From SZUA-584 sp041656035 (GTDB lineage Bacteria > Bacillota > Clostridia > Christensenellales > SZUA-584), in contig CAZPHS010000007.1 of the NCBI GenBank assembly GCA_964586785.1, forward strand, positions 1 to 64,000: a stretch of 64,000 bases of DNA, given 5' to 3'. A program made the translations under genes and the position numbers. The notes beneath the pieces were generated by a model. That model saw only the letters and a list, made by a program, of their open reading frames with translations, did not search any database and was not told the origin of the DNA. Positions 43,296-51,851 of the stretch are shown here, in pieces (position 1 is the first letter of the stretch; every line of letters begins with the position of its first letter).

Positions 43296-43563
43296 ACCGT
43301 GCACCCGGCCCTCGATGCGACATTACAAGAGGTTTTACGGCAGGTTGCTCAGAACAGACTTATCCGAGGCACACGGCCGTTTCCGCTTACTGCTGCTCCC
43401 GTCAGGGCCTGACAGGGTTCACGGGCGGCCGTTGCACGGGGCCCATTCCTCAACGCCCCTTACCGTCTCCATACCTTACAATATCGCGCCTTAGGCCGGG
43501 AATCAAACCCTGCTGCAGCGGATTGCAGGTTCAGGGCACCGCTAGCTCCCCGTCTGGCACGGT
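43296..43563 (-). ncRNA. ffs: Signal recognition particle RNA, large bacterial type
   Basis: The minus strand reads as the Bacillus-type SRP RNA, about 268 bases, with an Alu domain. The ends pair (ACCGTGC with GCACGGT). The 5' part has the conserved GACGGGGAG and GCGGTGCCCTG stretches, and the helix 8 core reads GTGAACCCTGTCAGG, CCCTGACGGG, AGCAGCAGTAAGC. The apical tetraloop is UGAC instead of the common GGAA; UGAC fits the URRC class. The RNA starts 18 bases after the purA stop codon, with no clear promoter of its own. It binds Ffh to target membrane proteins. Confidence 0.9.
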
Positions 43564-43580
43564 AAACTTAAAAACTTTTA

Positions 43581-44867
43581 TTATTTATAAAACTTATGCC
43601 GCAGTATACATTCGCTGCGCTCCGGTCCAACGCCTATCATAGAGACGGGCACGCCCGTTTCGCTTTCTATAAATTCAATATAGGTTTGCGCGGTTTTAGG
43701 CAAATCCTCAAAACGTCGCACAGACGATATATCGCTGCTCCATCCGGCAAAATCTTTATAAACAGGCTTCGCAAGAGCTAAAGCGTCGAGCGATGCGGGA
43801 AAATTACCAGTTGTTTTATCGCCTATATTATAAGCGGTGCATACTTTAACATTGTCAAAACCGCCCAAAGTATCCATGCGCGAGAGAGCGATGGACGTTA
43901 TTCCGCCGACGCGTACCGCGAAGCCGACAATAACAAGATCAAGCCAGCCGCAGCGGCGCGGACGCCCCGTAGTAGCGCCGTACTCATGTCCCTTTTCCCT
44001 TATTTTATCGCCCGTATCATTTGTCAGTTCCGTTACAAAAGGACCCGTTCCCACGCGTGTAGTATACGATTTGACTACGCCGACAACCTCCGTAAGCGCA
44101 GCCGGCGGGAGCCCGGTACCTATGCTGACGCCGCCTGATGTGGGATGCGAAGAGGTAACGAAAGGATATGTGCCAAAATCAACGTCCAGAAGCATTCCCT
44201 GGGCGCCCTCGAAAAGCAGTTTCTTGTTCTGCCTGTAATAATCGTGGCAAAGAGGCACGGTGTCGCATATATACGGCGAAAGCCTTTTAGCGTATGCTGA
44301 AAACATATCCAGCATGGGCCTAAATTCCAGCGGCTCTTTACCGTAGATTTTGGTAAGCGTTTCATTTTTACCGTTAAGAGCGGCTTTAAGCTTCTGCGGA
44401 AAACTGTCCGATATCAAATCACACATTCTAAGCCCGCTGCGCGCGGCTTTGTCGGTATAGCATGGACCTATGCCGCGCTTGGTTGTGCCTATAATCTGCG
44501 CTTCGTCGGCAATATCCTCATTAATGCTGTCGAAAAGCTTATGATACGGCATTACCATATGCGCCCTGTCGGAAATTTTAAGCTGCGCAATATCAATACC
44601 CTGCTGCGTAAGCAAATCTATCTCCTCAAGAAGAGCTCCCGGGTCTACGACAACGCCGTTTCCTATTACGCAAAGCTTTCCTTCATAAAGAGAACCGGCG
44701 GGTATAAGATGAAGCGTATATTTTTTTCCGTCCACAATTATGGTATGACCGGCGTTGTTGCCGCCCTGATACCGTATTACTATGTCGGCTTCGTGCGCAA
44801 GATAATCGACAAAGCGTCCCTTGCCCTCATCGCCCCATTGCGTTCCGAAAACAGATATTCCCGGCAT
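43581..44867 (-). CDS. purA: Adenylosuccinate synthetase
   Basis: The 428-residue enzyme converts IMP and aspartate to adenylosuccinate with GTP. The N-terminal GTQWGDEGKGRFVD and GGNNAGHT motifs are diagnostic, as is the GTP-binding end of the family. GGGGGA lies before the ATG. The likely promoter overlaps the terminator of prs, so that the mRNA starts at a hairpin. The SRP RNA gene follows directly. Confidence 0.96.
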   Translation of the reverse strand: MPGISVFGTQWGDEGKGRFVDYLAHEADIVIRYQGGNNAGHTIIVDGKKYTLHLIPAGSLYEGKLCVIGNGVVVDPGALLEEIDLLTQQGIDIAQLKISDRAHMVMPYHKLFDSINEDIADEAQIIGTTKRGIGPCYTDKAARSGLRMCDLISDSFPQKLKAALNGKNETLTKIYGKEPLEFRPMLDMFSAYAKRLSPYICDTVPLCHDYYRQNKKLLFEGAQGMLLDVDFGTYPFVTSSHPTSGGVSIGTGLPPAALTEVVGVVKSYTTRVGTGPFVTELTNDTGDKIREKGHEYGATTGRPRRCGWLDLVIVGFAVRVGGITSIALSRMDTLGGFDNVKVCTAYNIGDKTTGNFPASLDALALAKPVYKDFAGWSSDISSVRRFEDLPKTAQTYIEFIESETGVPVSMIGVGPERSECILRHKFYK

Positions 44868-44893
44868 GTGAATCCCCCATATAAAGACTAGAA

Positions 44894-44920
44894 AAGCGGG
44901 GTTTTTTATTGTCCCCGCTT
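44894..44920 (-). terminator. Hairpin ending prs and opening the purA transcript
   Basis: AAGCGGGG and CCCCGCTT form a perfect 8-base stem with an 11-base loop; on the minus strand four Ts follow. It lies 75 bases after prs. A promoter at 44932-44960 would start transcription within about five bases of the stem, so the same hairpin would be the 5' end of the purA mRNA. Confidence 0.65.
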
Positions 44921-44931
44921 AATCCCACGCT

Positions 44932-44960
44932 ATATTATCAGAAAAAAGTTTTCGCGTCAA
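44932..44960 (-). promoter_or_regulatory. Promoter of purA
   Basis: On the minus strand TTGACG (44955-44960), 17 bases, TAATAT (44932-44937), with TG one base before the -10 box. It lies between the prs stop codon and the hairpin at 44894-44920. Confidence 0.65.
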
Positions 44961-44994
44961 CTCAAACAGTCAAAAACAGGTTATACCGCGCAAA

Positions 44995-45978
44995 CTAAAT
45001 ATCTTCCACGACCTTTTTGGGAACCTTGGAAAACAGCGGGCTTACCGATTCTTTTTCATGTATGCGCAGCACCGCCTCGGCGAACAGGGGCGCTACGGAT
45101 ACGGTGATTATCTTTTTGCTTTTTGCCGCCCAAGGGTTTTGCACGCTGTCTGTGCCTATAACCAATTCTATGGGGCTCTCCTCAAGCGCTTTTAACCCTT
45201 TTTCTCTTACAATTACATGCGACAGGCAGGCTATAATGCGTTTTGCCCCGTTCTTTTTAAGAGCGTGCGCCATATCGATAATAGTTCCGCCGGATACGGT
45301 AAAGTCGTCAACTATCATGCAGTTTTTGCCCTCGACATCGCCTATAACGGAAAGCACGTGCGCCTGTTCGTCGTGACCGTAACGCATTTTGTCTCCTATG
45401 GCCACGGGAGACTGAAGATAGTCCGCATATTTGCGCGCCATCTTTGCGTAGCCCGCGTCGGGTGATACCACGCAAATATTGTTCATTATATCAAGCCCTT
45501 TAACGTATTCGCACAAAATGGGCAGCGAAAGCAGATGATCGACGGGCTTTTTAAAAAACCCTTGTACCTGCGCGCTGTGAAGGTCCATAACGACTACTCT
45601 GTCAGCGCCGGACAGCTCTATGCTTTCGGCGCATACGCGCGCTCGTATGGAAACGCGGGGCTCGTCTTTTTTATCGCCTTTCGCGTAACTGAAATACGGA
45701 ACAAGAGCGGTTACGGAATTAGCGCTGGCGCGTTTTAGCGCGTCCATCCAAAACAGTATTTCAACAAATTCATTGTTTGGGTTCATGCCTATTGGCTGCA
45801 CCACATAAACGTCCATATTGCGGACTGTTTCTTTTATTCTGATAAAAATATTACCGTCTGAAAAAGTTATTACTTCTGAATCGCCAAGATCATTCCCCAG
45901 ATATTTGCACATCCTTTTCGCGAAAGGTATTCCGGACGATCCCGCAAATATTTTTATATCACTGTCGAAGGAGTTCAA
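44995..45978 (-). CDS. prs: Ribose-phosphate pyrophosphokinase, divergent
   Basis: About 327 residues of the PRPP synthetase family, which makes PRPP from ribose 5-phosphate and ATP. The fold motifs can be followed but differ from the classical enzyme: YFSYAKGDKKDEPR for the usual YARQDRK loop, DLHSAQVQGFF for DLHADQIQGFF, and VDDFTVSGGTI (223-233) for the PRPP loop. TTG at 45978, seven bases after AGGA, is the likely start: the ATG at 46014 touches the -10 box and would be outside the mRNA. PRPP made here would feed hpt, purL and purA. Confidence 0.85.
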   Translation of the reverse strand: MNSFDSDIKIFAGSSGIPFAKRMCKYLGNDLGDSEVITFSDGNIFIRIKETVRNMDVYVVQPIGMNPNNEFVEILFWMDALKRASANSVTALVPYFSYAKGDKKDEPRVSIRARVCAESIELSGADRVVVMDLHSAQVQGFFKKPVDHLLSLPILCEYVKGLDIMNNICVVSPDAGYAKMARKYADYLQSPVAIGDKMRYGHDEQAHVLSVIGDVEGKNCMIVDDFTVSGGTIIDMAHALKKNGAKRIIACLSHVIVREKGLKALEESPIELVIGTDSVQNPWAAKSKKIITVSVAPLFAEAVLRIHEKESVSPLFSKVPKKVVEDI

Positions 45979-46014
45979 TGCTCTATCCTGCCTTTTATTT
46001 TTATCCGCGCACAT

Positions 46015-46043
46015 ATTGTAGCATTATTACTCAATACAATCAA
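46015..46043 (-). promoter_or_regulatory. Promoter of prs
   Basis: On the minus strand TTGATT (46038-46043), 17 bases, TACAAT (46015-46020), in the 32-base gap after the PHP gene. The -10 box touches the first in-frame ATG, which argues for the downstream TTG start. Confidence 0.6.
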
Positions 46044-46046
46044 TAT

Positions 46047-46880
46047 CTAGCATAACGAAAAGTACGGTATATGTTCAATCAGCGCGTTAAAACTCTTTTG
46101 TAAAAACTGCCCGCCTCTTGTTTCGCAGCCTATTTCGACCGGCGTAAGCCTGCCGTGGTAATCGCTTCCGCTTGTAACATACAGCGAATTTTGCCGCGCC
46201 GCGCATTCGAATTTTGCGCATTGACTGTCCGAGTGTACCGGATGGTAAGCTTCTATACCCCAAAACCCGAGAGCTTTTAAGGCGGGCTCAAGGGAATCCA
46301 ATATACCGGCGCTAAGCAGTCCCGGGTGCGCGAGTACGGGCAGGCCGTTAGCGTTTAATATAAGCGCCGCCGCCCGCTCTACGCTTATGCGCCGCCGGGA
46401 AACATAATAAGGCGTTTTATCGGATAAATACTTCGCGAAGGCGTCGTTAATGTTTTTCGCGTACCCTTTTCCCACCAGCGCCGCCGCCATATGCGGACGT
46501 CCTATTATCTTGCCGCGGCATTCGGCTTCAACATCCGCCGGCCTAATTGCTATGCCGGCGCGCGAGAGCCTGTCAATCATGGCGTAAACGCGAACACGCC
46601 GCGCGTTGGAGGCGTTTTCAATATGCGCACGCAACGCTTCGTTATTAATATCTATGCCTAATCCCAAAACGTGTACTTCCCCGTTGTGCTGCGCAGAAAG
46701 TTCTATCCCGGGGATAACGCCTATGCCGGAAAAAGAGGAAAGCGTACCCGGCGCCCGGCATTCGTCGTGGTCGGTTATTGCCACGGCGTCAAGCCCCGCG
46801 GCAATGGCTTTTTGGACTGTTTGAACCGGCGTTAAATCACCGTCCGAAAATGTGGTATGTACATGCAGGTCCATTCTCAT
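46047..46880 (-). CDS. PHP domain phosphoesterase
   Basis: The 277-residue protein has the PHP fold: MDLHVHTTFSDGDL at the N-terminus and ITDHDE, with later metal ligands (LAHPGLL, GSDYHG). Close relatives act as 3',5'-nucleoside bisphosphate phosphatases or 5'-3' exonucleases on RNA or DNA (RNase AM type). No signal peptide. It lies between a GNAT gene and prs. The exact substrate is inferred only from the family. Confidence 0.85.
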   Translation of the reverse strand: MRMDLHVHTTFSDGDLTPVQTVQKAIAAGLDAVAITDHDECRAPGTLSSFSGIGVIPGIELSAQHNGEVHVLGLGIDINNEALRAHIENASNARRVRVYAMIDRLSRAGIAIRPADVEAECRGKIIGRPHMAAALVGKGYAKNINDAFAKYLSDKTPYYVSRRRISVERAAALILNANGLPVLAHPGLLSAGILDSLEPALKALGFWGIEAYHPVHSDSQCAKFECAARQNSLYVTSGSDYHGRLTPVEIGCETRGGQFLQKSFNALIEHIPYFSLC

Positions 46881-46915
46881 AAGCGCTTTACCTTTGCCCG
46901 ATACTTATACCGCCG

Positions 46916-47380
46916 CTATTTATCACAACCACGGCAACCGGATGGATATATTACATTATCTTTTGAAACCTTCATTGACATATGGGGTATACCCGCTTCT
47001 ATATATTCTTCGCCAAACTCTTTAAAACCGAATTTTTTATAAAAATGCGTTATATATGTCTGCGCGCTTATTATTATGTTTTCCGCGCCCGAAGAAAAAG
47101 ATTTATAAAGCAGCAGCCTTAGCGCGAGGTCTCCAAGCTTTTGGCGCCGGAAGCGTTTTAGCACCGCGAGACGTCCTATATGAAAATCACCGTCGTGCCA
47201 TATGCGTCCTGTCGCCGCGGGCTGCTCGTCCGAGTATATAACAAGATGAAGCGCCTGCCCGTCAAGCCCGTCAAACTCCAGATCTTCCGAAATATTCTGC
47301 TCATTTATAAACACTTCCCTGCGAATGGCGAAAGGCTCGCTTATATCCTGATTGCCGGGAATAAAAACGCTTGTAATCAT
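46916..47380 (-). CDS. GNAT family N-acetyltransferase
   Basis: The 154-residue protein has the GNAT fold with FAIRREVFINEQN at the start, as in ElaA/YjcF-type members, and the acetyl-CoA binding stretch IGRLAVLKRFRRQKLGDLAL. YKKFGFKEFGEEY lies near the end, which closes with CRGC. The acceptor is unknown. Confidence 0.82.
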   Translation of the reverse strand: MITSVFIPGNQDISEPFAIRREVFINEQNISEDLEFDGLDGQALHLVIYSDEQPAATGRIWHDGDFHIGRLAVLKRFRRQKLGDLALRLLLYKSFSSGAENIIISAQTYITHFYKKFGFKEFGEEYIEAGIPHMSMKVSKDNVIYPSGCRGCDK

Positions 47381-47445
47381 AACATCTCCAATTAGTTTGT
47401 ATTTAGTATATCATACTTTATCTGTAAGCACATACTTAAATCCTA

Positions 47446-49461
47446 TTACGGTGAAAGCAAAGCTTTGGCGATATCGAATTTGATTTCACCCTCGCCGGAG
47501 TTCACATCAACCATAACAACAACCAGTCTGTTATAATAGCCCTCCGTCCAGTATCCGGCAAACCACGATATTTCGCGTGATTTATTGCTGTCCTTTTCCG
47601 CCGTGCCTGTTTTTCCGGCTATATTAACGCCGCCAATGCGCACGGGCTTTCCGGTTCCGCTGCGCACCACGTCGGAGAGAACAGGGCGCAGAATATCAAG
47701 GTTTTTTTGTTTTACGGCGCCGCTTTTCCATATTGTCGCTTCACGCTCCAAAAGAGTCGTGTAATTGGTTTCTTCGGTACGGCATATTTTTTGCACAAGT
47801 ATGGGCTCGAGCATATCTCCGGTTCCGTTGGCGAACGCCGTATACATGGCGGCAAGCTGAACGGGCGTTATAAGAAGATCGGCCTGCCCGTACCCCATAT
47901 CCGCAACAATCTTTCGGGTTATGTTTCTGGTGGGGTTAATAAGGTTTGCCTTTTTTAACGGAAGGTCGAAAGGAACCGCCTCGTCAAACCCAAAGCCGCG
48001 CAGCGCGTCAAATATAGCGTCTTCGCCAAGCCTTAACGCCGTAAAAGCGAAAAATATGTTATCGGAATGTATAAGCGCGTTGGAAAGCTTTATCGGTGAA
48101 CCGGAACCATATACGCGCGTTATGGGCGGAAAAACCCATCCGCTTTCGTCGGGAGTCCATTTGTTGTCTATAATTTCGCCGTCAAACTCCGTATCCGAAG
48201 TTATAACGCCTTCCCGCAGCGCCGCCGCCGCCACAAAAGGCTTTATAACGCTGCCCGGCGGATACCATTCTTGTGTGGCGCGCGATAAAAACGGTTTATT
48301 GCCGTTAATCAGCTCGTTCCATGTATCCTCGGGTATGGGGTATGAGAATAAATTATTATCAAAAGAGGGGTACGACGCCATAGCTTCGATAAACCCGTTG
48401 GACGCGTCCATAACAATAGCAACGCCCGCCTGGTCTTGAAGAAGGTTTGCGCTTAAAAGCTCGTAAGCTTTCTGCTGCAGACGGGGGTTTATTGTCAGCC
48501 ACAAATCCGAGCCTTGCTCCGCGGGCTGTTTAAAAAGCGTCTTAACGTTTTTTCCGAAATTATCTTCAATATATACTATTTTGCCGTCTTTGCCGCGAAG
48601 CTGCGTCTCAAAGGCAGATTCAAGCCCCGACAGTCCTATTTTGTCCGACGCGGCGTAACCCTCCGGCAGCTTGTCTTTTGGCGCGCCGCCAGTATATCCT
48701 GTTATATGAGAGGCGCTTTTACGCAAAGGGTATTCGCGTACGGGCGTGTACATACCGTCATCAATGCCAAGCCCCGGAACGGATAATATATTCTGTTGCT
48801 GTTCTTCCGTAAGCTCGGGAAAAGCGCCGAGCGTTTTGATTTTCTCGCCCTTTTGCTGCGCGTCGTTAAAAAGCTCCATCGCTTCGGTGTTGGTTAATCC
48901 GGTTAAGGGCTCCAGTACGGCTGCTACGTCCGTTATGTTCGCAACCTTGCCAACGTCCATATAAACGGTTTTGGCATACGAATTGTCCGCCATAAGACTG
49001 CCGTCCGCCGCGAACATCTCGCCGCGTGCGGCCTTAAGCGTTTTTGCCCAGACGCTGTATCCGGCGTCCATCTCCGGAAAGATGAGGGAATAGTCCCAAT
49101 ACACACGGTTATTATCTGACATAGGGATTATTTTTAAGCTAAAATTATCGGAAAAGTCCCCGTAGTCTTTTGTATGATATACCGCGGAATAACTAAAAAG
49201 CCCGTTTTCATCAACCTCCGTAAGATTGTTTACTGTTATGCCGGTTACGCCCAGCCCCGAGAAAATGGCTTCGTATTTTTGTATGAAAGTATCTTTGTCG
49301 ATAGATATGGCCGGTTCGCACAAATCCCACATGGCGTTGTAGTCCATATTTGAAAGCGCGTCGGTATATTCCTCCGCCGTGGGCTGGAAAGCCGGTGCGG
49401 GCGCGCATGAAACAAGCGTTATTAATATGCATGATAAAAACAGCGGTTTGATAAAACGCAT
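47446..49461 (-). CDS. Class B penicillin-binding lipoprotein, MecA (PBP2a)-like
   Basis: The 671-residue protein starts with a lipoprotein signal (LVSC, Cys19). An NTF2-like domain of the MecA N-terminal type follows (about 25-130), then a linker and dimer-type region and a transpeptidase domain with SVIK (404-407), SDN (466-468) and KTG (617-619). It should cross-link peptidoglycan outside the membrane. ATG 49461 is preceded by AAGGGG; the frame upstream lacks a signal sequence. Homologues exist widely in Clostridia and do not prove resistance. Genes for arginine phosphatase and Sua5 are upstream. Confidence 0.92.
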   Translation of the reverse strand: MRFIKPLFLSCILITLVSCAPAPAFQPTAEEYTDALSNMDYNAMWDLCEPAISIDKDTFIQKYEAIFSGLGVTGITVNNLTEVDENGLFSYSAVYHTKDYGDFSDNFSLKIIPMSDNNRVYWDYSLIFPEMDAGYSVWAKTLKAARGEMFAADGSLMADNSYAKTVYMDVGKVANITDVAAVLEPLTGLTNTEAMELFNDAQQKGEKIKTLGAFPELTEEQQQNILSVPGLGIDDGMYTPVREYPLRKSASHITGYTGGAPKDKLPEGYAASDKIGLSGLESAFETQLRGKDGKIVYIEDNFGKNVKTLFKQPAEQGSDLWLTINPRLQQKAYELLSANLLQDQAGVAIVMDASNGFIEAMASYPSFDNNLFSYPIPEDTWNELINGNKPFLSRATQEWYPPGSVIKPFVAAAALREGVITSDTEFDGEIIDNKWTPDESGWVFPPITRVYGSGSPIKLSNALIHSDNIFFAFTALRLGEDAIFDALRGFGFDEAVPFDLPLKKANLINPTRNITRKIVADMGYGQADLLITPVQLAAMYTAFANGTGDMLEPILVQKICRTEETNYTTLLEREATIWKSGAVKQKNLDILRPVLSDVVRSGTGKPVRIGGVNIAGKTGTAEKDSNKSREISWFAGYWTEGYYNRLVVVMVDVNSGEGEIKFDIAKALLSP

Positions 49462-49553
49462 TGAAAAGGCCCCTTCCCTCACCAAAAGCATTATACACCG
49501 CCGCGGCCGCCAAGGACAACATAACCGTAAAAAAATAAGCGGTCGCCCGCACA

Positions 49554-50036
49554 TTATTTTTGTTGTTTTTTTATACGCCTCAGCGTTTTATCAACTGCCT
49601 TTGCGATTTGATCGCGCGTTTTGCGGTAAAACTCAATCGGTTCGCGGTACGGGTCAAGTATGTTGCAGCCTGATTCGCCGGGATAACCTTCTGCTTCCGC
49701 CGCGAAGCCTAACAGAGTGTGCATTTTATCGGCCTGCCCGGGGGCCATAGCTTCCATTTCTTCTATATGGCGCGCCTCCATGGCAAGTATTAAATCCGCC
49801 CATTCCCCCAGCTCTTTGGAGAACTGCCGCGCCCTGTGCCTGCTCAAATCAAGCTTTTTTTCGGCAAGCGCGCTTATCGCTTCTTCGGAAGCGGGCGCAC
49901 CCTCGCACGCGAACGTTCCGGCAGATTTAAACGCCATGTTTTTTAAACGGGCGCTTTTGCCTGCCGCGTCGCCGGCTATCCCTTCCGCCATGGGGCTTCT
50001 GCATGTATTGCCCGTACATACAAAAAGAACGTTCAT
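49554..50036 (-). CDS. ywlE: Protein arginine phosphatase (YwlE type)
   Basis: The 160-residue enzyme is of the low-molecular-weight phosphatase family. The active loop CTGNTCRS (7-14) has Thr at the place that, in Bacillus YwlE, selects phosphoarginine over phosphotyrosine; the general acid is in DPYREP. It would counter McsB-type arginine kinases, none of which is in the window. It follows sua5 by 11 bases, the same pairing as ywlC-ywlE in Bacillus. Confidence 0.88.
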   Translation of the reverse strand: MNVLFVCTGNTCRSPMAEGIAGDAAGKSARLKNMAFKSAGTFACEGAPASEEAISALAEKKLDLSRHRARQFSKELGEWADLILAMEARHIEEMEAMAPGQADKMHTLLGFAAEAEGYPGESGCNILDPYREPIEFYRKTRDQIAKAVDKTLRRIKKQQK

Positions 50037-50047
50037 GGACTTTCCTC

Positions 50048-51061
50048 CTAAACCTTCACTATATTATATGCCGCCGCCTTATATATTCTGTTCATAACGG
50101 CGTAGCCGACGCCCGCTTTGGGAACCGCCTCAAAATAGATATGCGTATACGACATATCATCCGCCTTGCGCAGCAAAGAATACAGATTTTTAGCCGTTTC
50201 GGCGGCATTGTCTTTGCCGCCCGTTATTAAAACGTCTCTTTGCCCGTAATGTCTTTTATTTTCGCGCGACGCCATAACAAGCGGGTTTCCGCCTTTTTTC
50301 ATGGTTTTATCGTAAAGATATTTTATTGCTTCTATGGTTGAGCTCGCATCGCCTTCAACCACCGTTACCCGCGCCAGAGGCGCGTAATGGCGGTATTTCA
50401 TGCCCGGGGACGCCGGAGACTTATGCGTATTTGGTTCCAGCGCGTTGACGCTTTGCACGGCGCCTATGCTGGATTCTATCATATCCTTCGTTACGGCTCC
50501 CGGGCGCAGTATAACGGGAATGCTTGAAGTGATATCGATAACTGTCGATTCTATGCCTATATCGCATTCTCCCCCGTCTATAATCAAAAACTGATTGCCG
50601 AAATCCTTTTGCACATGAGCCGCGCTTGTGGGGCTCGGGCTTCCCGATTTGTTGGCGCTGGGAGCGGCAATAGGAACGCCCGCGGCGGATATAAGGCTTA
50701 ACGCAATATCGCAGTCGGGCATACGCAGAGCTATCGTTTCAAGCCCGCAGTTTACTACGGACGGAACGGCGCCCGTGCTTTTAACCACCAGCGTAAGCGG
50801 CCCCGGCCAGAAGCTTTTGGCGAGAGCTTCCGCGTTTTTATTAAAAATACCAAGCTGGCGCGCCATTATAACGCCGTCCACATGCACTATAAGCGGGTTA
50901 TCCTGCGGCCTTCCTTTTGCGGCAAATATTGCCGATACCGCGTCGCCGTTAAAAGCGTTTGCGCCAAGGCCGTATACTGTTTCGGTTGGTATGCCGACAA
51001 TACCGCCTCCTTTAATTGCTTCTGCCGCTTTTTCTATTGTTTCGCGCATATTATTTATCAT
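50048..51061 (-). CDS. ywlC: L-threonylcarbamoyladenylate synthase (Sua5/YwlC)
   Basis: The 337-residue protein makes threonylcarbamoyl-AMP for the t6A37 modification of tRNAs that read ANN codons. The YrdC domain is marked by GGGIVGIPTETVYGLGANA and SPSANKSGSPSPT, and the long Sua5 C-terminal domain is present. ATG at 51061 lacks a clear ribosome site; ATG at 51049 is an alternative. The gene runs in line with the homocysteine set upstream and ywlE downstream. Confidence 0.94.
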   Translation of the reverse strand: MINNMRETIEKAAEAIKGGGIVGIPTETVYGLGANAFNGDAVSAIFAAKGRPQDNPLIVHVDGVIMARQLGIFNKNAEALAKSFWPGPLTLVVKSTGAVPSVVNCGLETIALRMPDCDIALSLISAAGVPIAAPSANKSGSPSPTSAAHVQKDFGNQFLIIDGGECDIGIESTVIDITSSIPVILRPGAVTKDMIESSIGAVQSVNALEPNTHKSPASPGMKYRHYAPLARVTVVEGDASSTIEAIKYLYDKTMKKGGNPLVMASRENKRHYGQRDVLITGGKDNAAETAKNLYSLLRKADDMSYTHIYFEAVPKAGVGYAVMNRIYKAAAYNIVKV

Positions 51062-51107
51062 CTGTACGTTAATACTACATCTATATCATATAAAAATCAA
51101 TCAGCCC

Positions 51108-51851
51108 TTAAAGCCTCTCTAAGCGTATATCGCCCGCCGCGCCGCAATCGCCGCCGACAATTGCCACCGCCCCAATAACGCCTTTTATGCTTATAATCGT
51201 CTCAAGAGAGCGTTTTATATCGGCGGACGTTTTTATTTCGTTGCCAAGGCGTGTTGCGCACGCGTCGGCAAGGCAGGCGTCGCGCGATACCACCGCCGCC
51301 GCGTCGGCGTTGCCGAAGCTTACCGAATGACCTACCGTTCCCGCGGAGGTGCATATTGAGAGCGGCGCGGCGCCGGAATCCGCGGTTAATCCTATTTTCA
51401 TGCTCAAAGGGCTTTTTCCGGCGTATATCGCCACGGTTTTTGGCTTGTCGGTTTTAATATAAATGTCCCCGCCGTTTTCAATTATACACTGGCGGGTTTT
51501 TTTTAGCAGCGCGTATCCGGTATACGCGGCAAAAGCGCCGGCAACCGCCGCCATGGGGCCTACTTTGGCGGCATATGCCGCGGAGCACATATCAAGAACA
51601 ATTTTCGGAGCGTCTTTTTTCGGTTTTACCGGTTTAAAGCTTTCCGCAAATTCGCGATGACGTTTTATATAAGAATCCAGTTCCTCGCGCAAATTTATAA
51701 CCGTGTCAAGCGCCTGCGAATCAAGCAGTTTTTCGGCGCAAATAAAAAGCTCGGTCTGCTTGTGCTGCGTATGCCAGCAGACAAGACCGTCCGAGGCTAT
51801 TTTTCGCCTGTACTCGTCGCGGCCGGTATAATCAAAGTATTTCTTCGTCAA
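51108..51851 (-). CDS. UPF0280 (COG2122) family protein, ApbE-like
   Basis: About 247 residues of the UPF0280 family, distantly like the flavin transferase ApbE. A central region DMCSAAYAAKVGPMAAVAG and GGDIYIKT are characteristic. The gene overlaps the NIL-ferredoxin gene; TTG at 51851 gives a 20-base overlap and a start fitting the family, and ATG at 51881 is possible. In methanogens the COG2122 gene is required, together with DUF39 and NIL-ferredoxin proteins, for homocysteine made with sulfide; that set is adjacent here. Confidence 0.85.
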   Translation of the reverse strand: MTKKYFDYTGRDEYRRKIASDGLVCWHTQHKQTELFICAEKLLDSQALDTVINLREELDSYIKRHREFAESFKPVKPKKDAPKIVLDMCSAAYAAKVGPMAAVAGAFAAYTGYALLKKTRQCIIENGGDIYIKTDKPKTVAIYAGKSPLSMKIGLTADSGAAPLSICTSAGTVGHSVSFGNADAAAVVSRDACLADACATRLGNEIKTSADIKRSLETIISIKGVIGAVAIVGGDCGAAGDIRLERL

